Source: Reyranella humidisoli
Lineage (GTDB): Bacteria; Pseudomonadota; Alphaproteobacteria; Reyranellales; Reyranellaceae
NCBI RefSeq assembly: GCF_019039055.1
Contig: NZ_JAHOPB010000001.1
Location: forward strand, 1,984,001-2,048,000
DNA length: 64,000 bases
Reading direction: 5' to 3'
Position numbers and translations under genes: made by a program. The notes below the pieces were generated by a model. That model saw only the letters and a program-made list of their open reading frames with translations. It made no database searches and was not told the DNA's origin. Below are positions 24,565-33,032 of the stretch, one piece after another; positions within the stretch are counted from its first letter, which is position 1, and the number at the start of each line of letters is the position of its first letter.

Positions 24565-26463
24565 GTGTCAGAGTTCATGCAGAGCCCCGTCGTCGGGACG
24601 ACAAAGGACGACACCCTCAAAGGAGGCTCGATCGACGAGCTGTTCCTCGCCCGACAGGGCAACGACACGGTCTATGCCAATAGCGGCAACGATGTCGCCT
24701 ATGGCGGCCGCGGCAACGACACGCTGTCGGGCCAGACCGGCAACGACGTCCTGTACGGTGGCGGCTCCGGCCCCTCCATCGCCCGGCTCGACCGCTTGGT
24801 GGTCGATCAGGATTACAAGGGCGCAGTGACATTCAATGGCGAGACCGCGGGCTACCTGAACACGCTCGGCTGGTACAAGGTCGTCGACGGCAAGATCGCC
24901 GAGGTGCAGGTGCTGTGGGCGAACGCCAGCCTCAAGGGCAGCGGCGGCAACCTGTCGTCCGGTGACAGCCAAGCGCTCGATCTGCGGGCCGGCGACCAGA
25001 TCGGCTTCTTCGTCGTGTCCAACGGCGCGTCGCAGAATGACTTCTCGAAGATGACCAACGGCCACTTCGAGTTCCGCGATGCCGACGGCAAGGTCGCAGG
25101 GCTGACTTCCGTCAATCCCAAGCTCTGGTTCGTGGGCCTTGACGGCAAGGCCTTTCAGGTCAAGGGCGACCCGTATCACAGCGCCGCCTACGCCAAGACG
25201 CTGCCGCTGAACAACGACGGCATCCTGCACACGGCCGGCACGGTCGATGCCGCCAAGGGCGTCGTGCGCATCGGCTTCGAGGACCTCAAGGGCGGCGGTG
25301 ACCGCGACTTCGACGACTCGGTCATCACCATCGACATCGGCACAGCCAACGTGAAGGTCCTGAACGCGCACGGCAAGACGGGCTCGCCGGAAGGCGATTC
25401 GCAGTCGGCGGGGAGCGGTTCGCCCAAGCTCTACGTGCCGGGTACGGAAAACGACAATATCTCCGGTGGAGACGGTGACGACACGCTCTACGGACGCGCC
25501 GGCGACGACAAGCTCCAGGGCGATAACGGCAACGATACGCTCTACGGTGGCACCGGCAACGACACAGCCTCCGGCGGGGCGGGCAACGACAAGCTCTATG
25601 GCGAGGCCGGCAGCGACACGCTCTATGGCGACATCGGCGACGACCTCCTCGACGGTGGGTCGGGCGACGACGTGCTGAGCGGCGGCACGGGCAACGACAA
25701 GCTCCAGGGCGGCGACGGCAAGGACAAGCTGCTGGGCGAAGACGGCAACGATGTGCTCAGTGGCGGTGCGGCCGATGACTCCCTCGACGGCGGCGCGGGC
25801 AACGACTCCCTCGACGGCGGTACCGGCAACGACGTGCTGTTCGGCGGCACGGGCGACGACAAGCTCGTTGGCGGCTCCGGCAACGACGCGCTGAGCGGTG
25901 GCGAGGGCAACGACGGCCTGTTGGGCGGCGCCGGCAACGACATGCTCGATGGCGGCAACGGCACGGACAAGCTCGACGGTGGGGCGGGTGACGACAAGCT
26001 GTCCGGTGGCAATGGCAACGACAAGCTGTCGGGCGGCTCCGGCAATGATGCTCTCGACGGCGGCACCGGCAACGACATGCTGGATGGCGGCACCGGCAAT
26101 GACCGGCTGGGCGGCGGCTCAGGAACAGACACGCTCAAGGGCGGCAGCGGGGACGACGTGCTGATCGGCGGCGAGGGCAAGGATTCGCTTTCGGGCGGCG
26201 CCGGAAACGACACGTTCGTCTTCCTGCCGGCCGACAGCAAGTCCCCCGGCGACCTGATCAACGACTTCGAATTCGGTCGTGATCGCATCGACGTTTCGGC
26301 CTATGCGCTGGAGAATGGGATGAAGGACATCTCCTTCTCCATGGCCGACAACGGGTTGCATGTCCTGCTCGACACCCACGATGGTGGACTGGTCGACATC
26401 GCGACCCTGAAAGGCTCGCAGGATCTGCTGGCCCAGATTGGCTACGAAAGCTTCATCGTCTGA
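24565..26463 (+). CDS. RTX (hemolysin-type calcium-binding) protein with DUF4114 domain
   Basis: 632 residues, probably exported by a type I system. A short N-terminal set of glycine-rich nonapeptides (GNDTVYANSGNDVAYGG), a DUF4114-like domain at about 70-255 ending in EDLKGGGDRDFDDSVITI, then some 28 nonapeptides of GGxGxDxL form (about 290-560) that fold as a Ca2+ beta-roll. The C-terminal FLPADSKSPGDLINDFEFG and final hydrophobic stretch are typical of uncleaved secretion signals. No signal peptide. It may be an extracellular partner of the exopolysaccharide. GTG start at 24565; an ATG four codons on is an alternative. Confidence 0.88.
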   Translation: MSEFMQSPVVGTTKDDTLKGGSIDELFLARQGNDTVYANSGNDVAYGGRGNDTLSGQTGNDVLYGGGSGPSIARLDRLVVDQDYKGAVTFNGETAGYLNTLGWYKVVDGKIAEVQVLWANASLKGSGGNLSSGDSQALDLRAGDQIGFFVVSNGASQNDFSKMTNGHFEFRDADGKVAGLTSVNPKLWFVGLDGKAFQVKGDPYHSAAYAKTLPLNNDGILHTAGTVDAAKGVVRIGFEDLKGGGDRDFDDSVITIDIGTANVKVLNAHGKTGSPEGDSQSAGSGSPKLYVPGTENDNISGGDGDDTLYGRAGDDKLQGDNGNDTLYGGTGNDTASGGAGNDKLYGEAGSDTLYGDIGDDLLDGGSGDDVLSGGTGNDKLQGGDGKDKLLGEDGNDVLSGGAADDSLDGGAGNDSLDGGTGNDVLFGGTGDDKLVGGSGNDALSGGEGNDGLLGGAGNDMLDGGNGTDKLDGGAGDDKLSGGNGNDKLSGGSGNDALDGGTGNDMLDGGTGNDRLGGGSGTDTLKGGSGDDVLIGGEGKDSLSGGAGNDTFVFLPADSKSPGDLINDFEFGRDRIDVSAYALENGMKDISFSMADNGLHVLLDTHDGGLVDIATLKGSQDLLAQIGYESFIV

Positions 26464-26473
26464 AGTGGCGCAT

Positions 26474-26505
26474 GCCCGGCAGCGTCCCGCGCTGCCGGGC
26501 TTTCT
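26474..26505 (+). terminator. Rho-independent terminator after the RTX gene
   Basis: An 11-bp perfect stem, GCCCGGCAGCG with CGCTGCCGGGC, a five-base loop and a following TTTCT lie 10 bp after the stop codon. It would end the cupin-RTX transcript before the NUDIX gene. Confidence 0.8.
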
Positions 26506-26522
26506 CCGCAAGGGAGCACATC

Positions 26523-27083
26523 ATGTATTCTGATAGCGCTTGGCGCGTCCTCGATCGTTCGCTGGCGTTCGACGCCGGTCCGCGCCTGTCGGTGTGGCGT
26601 GAGCGGGTCCTGCTGCCCGATGGCCGCGAGATCGACGACTATTTCCAGGTCGCCCTGCCGGATTTCGTCGTCCTGGTCGCCCTGACCGCCGACGACTGCG
26701 CCGTCATGCTTCGTGGCTACAAGCACGGTGCCAGACGCCCGTGCCTCACATTCCCAGGCGGCCTGCTCGAGCCCGGCGAGGATCCCGAAATGGCCGCGCG
26801 CCGCGAACTGCGCGAGGAGACCGGCTTCGAGTGCGGCGACATCGCGTCGCTCGGCTCGTTCGTCGTGAACGGCAACCAGCGCTGCGCCAAAGCACACATG
26901 TTCTATGGTACGGAAGCGCGGCTGACCGGCGCCCCGACCGAAACCGACCTCGAGGGCGCCCGGCGCGTGTTGTTGCCTTTCGACCAGCTTGCCCTGCACG
27001 TCGGTCAAGGCGGTTTCAATCTTATGCCGCATGCGACGGCTCTCGGCCTTGCGGTCATGCATCGGGCTCGCCAAACCGTGTAA
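26523..27083 (+). CDS. NUDIX hydrolase (ADP-ribose/GDP-sugar pyrophosphatase type)
   Basis: 186 residues. The Nudix box is complete: GGLLEPGEDPEMAARRELRE followed by ETGF, with the catalytic REL-x-EE-x-G core and a preceding LTFPGG. The N-terminal strand-rich part resembles the ADP-ribose and nucleotide-sugar pyrophosphatases. In this setting, hydrolysis of GDP-mannose or a related nucleotide sugar is possible but unproven. AAGGGAG sits before the ATG. Lies between a terminator and the sigma54 activator. Confidence 0.85.
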   Translation: MYSDSAWRVLDRSLAFDAGPRLSVWRERVLLPDGREIDDYFQVALPDFVVLVALTADDCAVMLRGYKHGARRPCLTFPGGLLEPGEDPEMAARRELREETGFECGDIASLGSFVVNGNQRCAKAHMFYGTEARLTGAPTETDLEGARRVLLPFDQLALHVGQGGFNLMPHATALGLAVMHRARQTV

Positions 27084-27127
27084 CGGACCCGCTGGCCCAC
27101 CCCGCTGCAATCGACTAACTAGGAGGT

Positions 27128-28546
27128 ATGAGAATAGGGGAAGGGGGCCCCGTGCAGAACACGCGCGGCAGGGTCTTGATCGTCGAGGATGCGCCGGCCC
27201 TGGCCGAGACCTACGCCGAGTATCTCAAGAGCGAGAACTGCAGCGTGGAGATTTTCGGCAACGGCAAGCTGGCGCTTGCTGCCATCACCATCCTGCCTCC
27301 CGATGTTCTGGTTCTGGACGTAAATCTTCCCGATATGAACGGCATAGATCTACTGCGTGAAGTCCGCAGCCGGGGATTGCCGACCGAGGTCGTGATCGTA
27401 ACCGGACAGGCCTCTGTCCGGCTGGCGGTCGAATCAATGAAGGAAGGCGCCCTCGACTTCCTGACCAAGCCCTTCAGTGCCGACCGTCTGCGCATCACCG
27501 TGCGAAACGCCCTGCAGCGTCGCAAGCTCGAATCCCAGGTCGCCGCCATCCAGGAGGAGACCGGGCGCGACCGCTTCTGCAGCTTCATCGGCCAGTCGAT
27601 GGTCATGCAATCGATTTATCGCATCCTGCAGAACGCGGCCGCGAGCAAGGCGACCGTGTTCGTGACCGGCGAGAGCGGCACCGGCAAGGAACTTTGCGCC
27701 GATGCCCTGCACAAACTCAGCCGAAGACGCGAGAAGCCCTTCGTCGCCATCAACTGCGCGGCCATCCCGCGCGACTTGCTGGAGAGCGAGGTATTCGGCC
27801 ATGCCAAAGGCTCCTTCACCGGAGCCACAGCCGACCGCGCCGGCGCCGCCCTGCAAGCCAATGGCGGCACGCTGTTCCTCGACGAGATCTGCGAGATGGA
27901 TCTTGGTCTGCAGGCCAAGATGCTGCGATTCCTCCAGACCGGCACCGTACAACGCGTCGGCGAGGACAAGCCCCGCCCGGTCGACGTGCGCATCGTCTGC
28001 GCCACCAATCGCGATCCCCAGGAGGAAGTTGCGGCGGGACGCTTCCGCGAGGACCTTTTCTATCGGCTCAACGTCATCCCGGTCGATCTCCCGCCGTTGC
28101 GCGAGCGCGACCATGACGTGCTGCTGATCGCCCGGCATTTCCTGCGGCAGTTCTCCGTCGAAGACGGCAAGAAGTTCACCGCCTTCTCGCCGGCCGTAGA
28201 GGCCGTGCTGCTCGGCTATGGCTGGCCGGGCAACGTTCGCGAACTGCAAAACACGGTCCGCAACGTCGTGGTGCTGAACGAGGGCGAAACCGTGGAAATC
28301 GACATGCTTCCGCGCTCTTTTCAGGGTGGCGTCGGGGGCCTGCCGGTGACGGGAGCGCGATCCATAGCGGCGGCGATCCCGGACGCGACGATGCCCATCG
28401 AACCTCTCGATGCCGTCGTGCGCCGGAGCATCGAGCGCGCCATCGCACAATGCGACGGCAACATCCCCAAGGCGGCGGCCGCGCTGCAGGTCAGCCCCTC
28501 GACCCTCTATCGTCGAATCCAAGCCTGGCAGGCCGGCCAGGCCTGA
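27128..28546 (+). CDS. Sigma54-dependent response regulator, NtrC/AlgB type
   Basis: 472 residues. Receiver with acceptor Asp64 in LVLDVNLPDMNG and KPFSADRL; AAA+ domain with Walker A GESGTGKE (181-188), the sigma54-contacting loop GSFTGA (228-233, a Ser for the usual Ala), LFLDEICEMD, ATNRD and FREDLFYRLNVIPVDLPPLR; and a C-terminal Fis-type helix-turn-helix (AAAALQVSPSTLYRRIQAWQ). It should activate sigma54 promoters from distant enhancer sites. The kinases at 19-24 kb are the obvious phosphodonors, and AlgB of Pseudomonas is a recognised parallel. AGGAGG abuts the ATG; a GTG at 27152 with GGGGG upstream is an equally good start. Confidence 0.94.
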   Translation: MRIGEGGPVQNTRGRVLIVEDAPALAETYAEYLKSENCSVEIFGNGKLALAAITILPPDVLVLDVNLPDMNGIDLLREVRSRGLPTEVVIVTGQASVRLAVESMKEGALDFLTKPFSADRLRITVRNALQRRKLESQVAAIQEETGRDRFCSFIGQSMVMQSIYRILQNAAASKATVFVTGESGTGKELCADALHKLSRRREKPFVAINCAAIPRDLLESEVFGHAKGSFTGATADRAGAALQANGGTLFLDEICEMDLGLQAKMLRFLQTGTVQRVGEDKPRPVDVRIVCATNRDPQEEVAAGRFREDLFYRLNVIPVDLPPLRERDHDVLLIARHFLRQFSVEDGKKFTAFSPAVEAVLLGYGWPGNVRELQNTVRNVVVLNEGETVEIDMLPRSFQGGVGGLPVTGARSIAAAIPDATMPIEPLDAVVRRSIERAIAQCDGNIPKAAAALQVSPSTLYRRIQAWQAGQA

Positions 28547-28562
28547 CACCTGCCCGGCGCGA

Positions 28563-28620
28563 TTTGCAACCTGCGAAGCGCGACGCGCCGGCCGGGCCGC
28601 CAGGATTTGCAATTCGCGAC
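28563..28620. promoter_or_regulatory. Paired upstream activator sites for the algD promoter
   Basis: TTTGCAACCTGCGAA (28563-28577) and TTTGCAATTCGCGAC (28606-28620), 43 bp apart, match the consensus found before the kinase and cupin genes. They lie about 115 and 72 bp upstream of the sigma54-like element at 28685 and just after the activator's stop codon. Confidence 0.72.
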
Positions 28621-28684
28621 GAACACGTTTGGCATCGATTTCTTAAGTCATTGAATTATCGACGTTTTCTCCGCTTGGCACGGT

Positions 28685-28700
28685 TGGCACGTGTCTTGGG
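28685..28700 (+). promoter_or_regulatory. Sigma54-like promoter of the algD operon
   Basis: TGGCACGTGTCTTGGG has a perfect -24 box (TGGCACG) but GG instead of GC at -12. An overlapping alternative, TGGGAAGGGGTTGGCA (28697-28712), has GG and GC correctly spaced with a weaker -24 box. Three TGGCAC strings occur between 28676 and 28715. The enhancer pair upstream supports one of these being used. Confidence 0.55.
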
Positions 28701-28747
28701 AAGGGGTTGGCACAGGCCAATACCGGCCGCCTTCTTGGAGAAACGCC

Positions 28748-30151
28748 ATGCTTTACGAGACCCGCACCTTCACCACCCTTAATTCCGCCGTGTCGACCGC
28801 CGACGAAGCGCTCACGCTCCCGGCGATCTCGGTCGTCGGCCTCGGTTACGTCGGCGCCGTGTCGGTCGCCTGCTTCGCGCAGCTGGGCCATCGCGTCGTC
28901 GGCATCGACCTTGACCTGAGCAAGGTCGAACAGATCGCCGCCGGTTCCTCGCCGATCGTCGAAGCCGGTCTCGGCGAGGCGCTGACCGACGGCGTCGCCG
29001 ACGACCTCATCACCGCCCACACCAACGCCCTCGATGGCGTGCTCGAGACCGACATCACGTTCGTCTGCGTCGGCACCCCCAGCCGTGCCGATGGCACCGT
29101 CGATCTCTCGGCCCTGAAGGCCGTTGCGGGCGAGATCGGCAGCGCGCTCGCCCTCAAGAGCGACTATCACCTGGTCGTCGTGCGCAGCACCGTGCCCGCC
29201 GGCACGACCCGCCGCATCGTGCTGCCGGAGATCGAGCGCGTGTCGGGCAAGCGTTGCGGCCGCGACTTCGGCCTGTGCTTCCACCCTGAATTCCTGCGCG
29301 AGGGCGTGGCCATCGCCGACTTCTACGCGCCGCCCAAGACGGTGATCGGCGAGCACGACGAGCGCAGCGGCGAGATGCTGGCCCGCGTCTACCGCTCCAT
29401 CGAGGCGCCGCTGCTGCGCACCTCGATCGAGGCGGCCGAGATGGTGAAGTACGTCGACAACACCTGGCATGCCGTGAAGGTCGCGTTCGCCAACGAGATC
29501 GGCAAGATCTGCCAGTCGGCCGAGGTCGACAGCCACAAGGTCATGGACATCTTCGTGCAGGACCGGAAGCTGAACCTCTCGCCGTACTATCTCAAGCCCG
29601 GCTTCGCCTTCGGCGGCTCGTGCCTGCCCAAGGACGTGCGGGCCATCACCGGCCTCGCTCATGCCAACGGCGTCGAGGTCCCGCTGATCGACAGCCTGCT
29701 GCGGTCGAACGACTCGCACATCGACCACGCCTTCCGCCTGATCGCCGAGACCGGCGCGAAGCAGGTCGGCCTGCTGGGCGTGACCTTCAAGGACGGCACC
29801 GACGACCTGCGCGAGAGCCCGCAGATCGACCTGCTCGGCCGCCTGATCGATGCCGGCTACAAGGTCCTGGCGCATGACCGCAACGTCAACACGGCGGGCG
29901 TCCGCCTCGCCGGCGGCTATCTCAAGGCCGCGAATCCCGCGACCCGGGTCGCGCTGCAGGTCCTGCCCGACCTGCTGACCGACACGGCCGGCGAACTGGT
30001 CAGCGCTTGCGACGTGATCGTCGTGTCGCACGGCACGCCCGACTTCATCGCCGCCCTCGAGGCACGTCATCCCGACAGCACCGTCATCGACCTGGTTCGC
30101 CTTCCGGCGGCCGTCCAGGACCAGCCGGGCTATCGCGGGGTCTGCTGGTAA
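28748..30151 (+). CDS. algD: GDP-mannose 6-dehydrogenase AlgD
   Basis: Oxidises GDP-mannose to GDP-mannuronate with two NAD+, the committed step of alginate synthesis. 467 residues with a 25-residue N-terminal extension; Rossmann motif VVGLGYVGAV (GLGYVG at 31-36), CVGTPS, VVVRSTVPAGT, EFLREG, and the catalytic Cys292 in FAFGGSCLPKD. The segments QDRKLNLSPYY, TFKDGTDDLRESP and the C-terminal GVCW match AlgD rather than UDP-glucose dehydrogenase. The first gene of algD-MFP-alg8-algL, with 26 bp to the next start. GGAG precedes the ATG at 28748. Confidence 0.92.
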   Translation: MLYETRTFTTLNSAVSTADEALTLPAISVVGLGYVGAVSVACFAQLGHRVVGIDLDLSKVEQIAAGSSPIVEAGLGEALTDGVADDLITAHTNALDGVLETDITFVCVGTPSRADGTVDLSALKAVAGEIGSALALKSDYHLVVVRSTVPAGTTRRIVLPEIERVSGKRCGRDFGLCFHPEFLREGVAIADFYAPPKTVIGEHDERSGEMLARVYRSIEAPLLRTSIEAAEMVKYVDNTWHAVKVAFANEIGKICQSAEVDSHKVMDIFVQDRKLNLSPYYLKPGFAFGGSCLPKDVRAITGLAHANGVEVPLIDSLLRSNDSHIDHAFRLIAETGAKQVGLLGVTFKDGTDDLRESPQIDLLGRLIDAGYKVLAHDRNVNTAGVRLAGGYLKAANPATRVALQVLPDLLTDTAGELVSACDVIVVSHGTPDFIAALEARHPDSTVIDLVRLPAAVQDQPGYRGVCW

Positions 30152-30177
30152 GCCGTTGGATCCGAAGGATCGGTGCC

Positions 30178-31413
30178 ATGTCCAAGCCGACCACCACTAA
30201 GCGCAGCCTGGTCCGTCGCATGACGATGGGCCTGCTGTGGGCGATCGCCGGCGGTGCCGCGATCGTCTACGGCGGTGCTCTGGTCTACGCCAACGTGGTG
30301 CGGCTCGAGGTCGACGCTGCCGTCATCGCCGGCGCCGTCGAGCCCATCCGCGCGCCGTCGGACGGGGTGATGCTCGGGGTCGGCATCAAGCCAGGCACCA
30401 TGGTGGCGAACGGCAGCCAGTTGGCGAAGATCCACGATCCCGAGGTGGAGCGTCAGGTGTCGCTCGCCAGCGTCCAGCTCGAACGCGCCCGCCATGCGCT
30501 CAGGCAGCATGAGGCGCATCTCGTTTCCGAGAAGGCCAAGCGTGATGATACGCTGATCATCACGCAGGCCGAGCTTAAGGCGGTGCAGGCCGAGATCGCC
30601 TCGCTCGAGGAACAGCTCGTCACCGCCAAGGCGCGGGTCGAGCGCGTCGGTGGGCTGTTCGCGCAGGGGTTTGCCCCCCGCCAGAAGCTGGAAGACCATA
30701 CCAATCAGCACGCCATCCTCAATGCACAGCTCAAGCGTGCGCGCATCCTTGAGGAGCAGCGCAGCGCCCTCGTCGCCTCGGCGGCAGCGGGCCGCTTCTT
30801 CGATGGCAATCGCATCACCGGGAATCTCGCCGAGCTGGAGGCCGCCGTGCAGCGTGCCCGCGCCGAGATCGACGTGGCCACCGAGGAGCTGCGCGTGTGG
30901 CAGGAGAGGCGCGCCGCCGCCGTCGTCACCGCAACGGGGGATGGCCGCATCATGCGCGTGCTCCACGGTGAAGGCAGCGCTGTCCGGGCCGGCGACACGG
31001 TCGCGGTCTATGAGCGCAAAGGTGAGCGTACGATCAACGCCTTCCTGACGCAGAACGAAATCCTGCGCGTCAGCGTGGGCGACGCCGCCACCATCTACAT
31101 CCCCGCGCTGCGCCTGCGCCTGCCCGCGCACGTCGTTGCCATCGACCGCGCAGCCGCGTTCCTCGACGATGTCGAGAGCCGCTACACCTGGCGCCAGGCG
31201 CGCGACAGCGGCGTGCGCCAGGGAGATCTGGACCGCACGGCGCGCGCGGTCTTGCGCCTGGACAATGACCAGGCCGAGCAGCTGCGTCGCGAACTCGAAC
31301 CCGGTACGCCCGCCGTTGTCTCCTTCCAGCGTCGCTCGCTCGACACCGTACTGGGCGACTTCCGCACGGTGGCGGATCGGCCGGTCGATCAACCGGCGGA
31401 GAAGCGGCTGTGA
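30178..31413 (+). CDS. HlyD-type membrane fusion protein, Alg44-like but lacking PilZ
   Basis: 411 residues. One TM segment (about 17-40), a short biotinyl-lipoyl half-motif (IRAPSDGVMLGVGIKPGTMV), a long coiled coil (about 95-250), the second half-motif (VVTATGDGRIMRVLHGEG) and a beta-barrel (TINAFLTQNEILRVSVGDAA). Alg44 of alginate systems has an N-terminal c-di-GMP-binding PilZ domain followed by TM and this type of periplasmic part; no PilZ motif (RxxxR, DxSxxG) is present here, only 16 cytosolic residues. Position between algD and alg8 equals that of alg44. It likely helps the polymer cross the periplasm. 4-bp GTGA overlap with alg8. Confidence 0.82.
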   Translation: MSKPTTTKRSLVRRMTMGLLWAIAGGAAIVYGGALVYANVVRLEVDAAVIAGAVEPIRAPSDGVMLGVGIKPGTMVANGSQLAKIHDPEVERQVSLASVQLERARHALRQHEAHLVSEKAKRDDTLIITQAELKAVQAEIASLEEQLVTAKARVERVGGLFAQGFAPRQKLEDHTNQHAILNAQLKRARILEEQRSALVASAAAGRFFDGNRITGNLAELEAAVQRARAEIDVATEELRVWQERRAAAVVTATGDGRIMRVLHGEGSAVRAGDTVAVYERKGERTINAFLTQNEILRVSVGDAATIYIPALRLRLPAHVVAIDRAAAFLDDVESRYTWRQARDSGVRQGDLDRTARAVLRLDNDQAEQLRRELEPGTPAVVSFQRRSLDTVLGDFRTVADRPVDQPAEKRL

Positions 31414-33032
31414 ACGCGATGCCCAAAGTCCCGCCGACACCGGGCGTCATCCAGTATGCCGACATGCTTCCGCAGCCCGGCTTCTGGGCGAAGTGGAGCC
31501 CGACCGTGCTGGGTGGCCTGGCGGCGTACGCCGCGCTTTGCGTCATCCTGCTGCTGACGGTGCCCAACACGCTGTGGGACCCGGTGGCGCGTCACGTCAC
31601 GATCGTGATTGGCGGCCTCGGTCTTTGGCGGTTCGGCTGGTGGACCACCCACGTCGTTCGGGCCTGGATCTACGCCTTCGTGCGCTATCCCGCGCTGCGC
31701 CGGCTCGCCGACCGGGCCTGGCAGGACGGTCACCGCCCGCGCCGGGTCCACTTCATGATGACGACCTTCCGCGAAAAGCGCGAAATCACCCACGCCGTGG
31801 TCGACAGCATCGTACGCGAGCTGCGATCCACCGGCCTGCCCGGCACGATCTGGCTGGGGTCCGGTGACGAAAGCGACGAGATCATCATCGCCGACTTCCT
31901 GGCCGAGCATGCGGCCGACATCGAGATCCGCTTCGAGATCGCCCGCCAGACCGCGCCCGGGAAGCGCTACGGCATCGGCGCATCGCTCCGCGCCATGGCG
32001 AAGGGCCGCGAGCGCGGCGAGGTCCGCGAGGACGATGTCGTCGTCTTCATGGACGGCGATTCGATCATCGGTGACGGCATGCTCGCAAAATGCGCGTCGC
32101 TGTTTGTTGCGGACCCGATGCTCGAGGCGATGACCACCGACGAGGAAGTGATCTGCTTCGGTCCGCGCTGGATCCAGCTTTGGCTCACCATGCGCTTCGC
32201 CCAGCGTCGAATCGCCATGCAGAGCCATGCGCTCGCGGGCAAGGTCCTGACGCTCACGGGCCGTCTCTCGCTGTATCGCGTCAACCACGTCATCCGGCCG
32301 GAGTTCTACGAGCTGGTCGAGGAGGACCATCTCGAACACTGGCTGTGGGGCCGTTTTCGCTTTCTGTCGGGAGACGACAAGACCACCTGGTACTACATGC
32401 TGCGCGCGGGCGCGAAGATGATGTATGTGCCCGACTCCATCGCCTACACGGTCGAGCATATCGAGGGGTCGGGCTACGAGCGCATGGTGCAGAACCTGCG
32501 GCGCTGGTCGGGCAACATGCTGCGGAACGGTGCGCGCGCCATCGCGCTGGGTCCCCGACGCACCGGCTTCTTCATCTGGTGGTGCATCGTCGACCAGCGC
32601 ATCGCCATGTGGACCATGCTGGTCAGCCCGATCCTCGGCCTGATGGGCGCGGTGCTGGTTTCGCCGGCCTATCTCGCCACGTACTTCATCTGGATCGCCA
32701 TCACGCGGCTATGGCAGGCGTTCGTGCTGTTCGGCTATTCGCGCGAGATCCACCTCGTCTATCCGCTGCTGCTCTACGTCAACCAGTTCGTGAACGCGGC
32801 GGTGAAGGTCTACTGCCTGTTCCGGCTGTCCAAGCAGCGCTGGACCAACCGCGGCGACCAGAAAGCGGGCTTCGGCGGCGGCCTGGCCGACCGCCTGCGC
32901 AATGCCGTCGCCTTCTATCTGACGACGGTCGCCATGGCCGGCCTCGTGCTGACGCTCGTGAGCTATGCCGGCGTGCTGCGCCTGCCCAGCCTCTACACCC
33001 TTCATGAACTCAAACTGACGGTGCTGCCATGA
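31410..33032 (+). CDS. alg8: Mannuronan synthase-like glycosyltransferase Alg8
   Basis: Family 2 processive glycosyltransferase of 540 residues, predicted to polymerise GDP-mannuronate at the inner membrane. Two N-terminal TM segments, a cytosolic catalytic domain with MDGD (DGD at 215-217), TTDEE (241-245), LTGRLSLYR, the general base region VEEDHLEHW (about 303-311) and RRW (364-366), then three or four C-terminal TM segments. FAQRRIAMQSHALAGKVLT and DQRIAMWT align with Pseudomonas Alg8 from memory. GTG start within the preceding stop, with GGAG at 8 bp. The next gene overlaps by ATGA. Confidence 0.9.
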   Translation: MNAMPKVPPTPGVIQYADMLPQPGFWAKWSPTVLGGLAAYAALCVILLLTVPNTLWDPVARHVTIVIGGLGLWRFGWWTTHVVRAWIYAFVRYPALRRLADRAWQDGHRPRRVHFMMTTFREKREITHAVVDSIVRELRSTGLPGTIWLGSGDESDEIIIADFLAEHAADIEIRFEIARQTAPGKRYGIGASLRAMAKGRERGEVREDDVVVFMDGDSIIGDGMLAKCASLFVADPMLEAMTTDEEVICFGPRWIQLWLTMRFAQRRIAMQSHALAGKVLTLTGRLSLYRVNHVIRPEFYELVEEDHLEHWLWGRFRFLSGDDKTTWYYMLRAGAKMMYVPDSIAYTVEHIEGSGYERMVQNLRRWSGNMLRNGARAIALGPRRTGFFIWWCIVDQRIAMWTMLVSPILGLMGAVLVSPAYLATYFIWIAITRLWQAFVLFGYSREIHLVYPLLLYVNQFVNAAVKVYCLFRLSKQRWTNRGDQKAGFGGGLADRLRNAVAFYLTTVAMAGLVLTLVSYAGVLRLPSLYTLHELKLTVLP

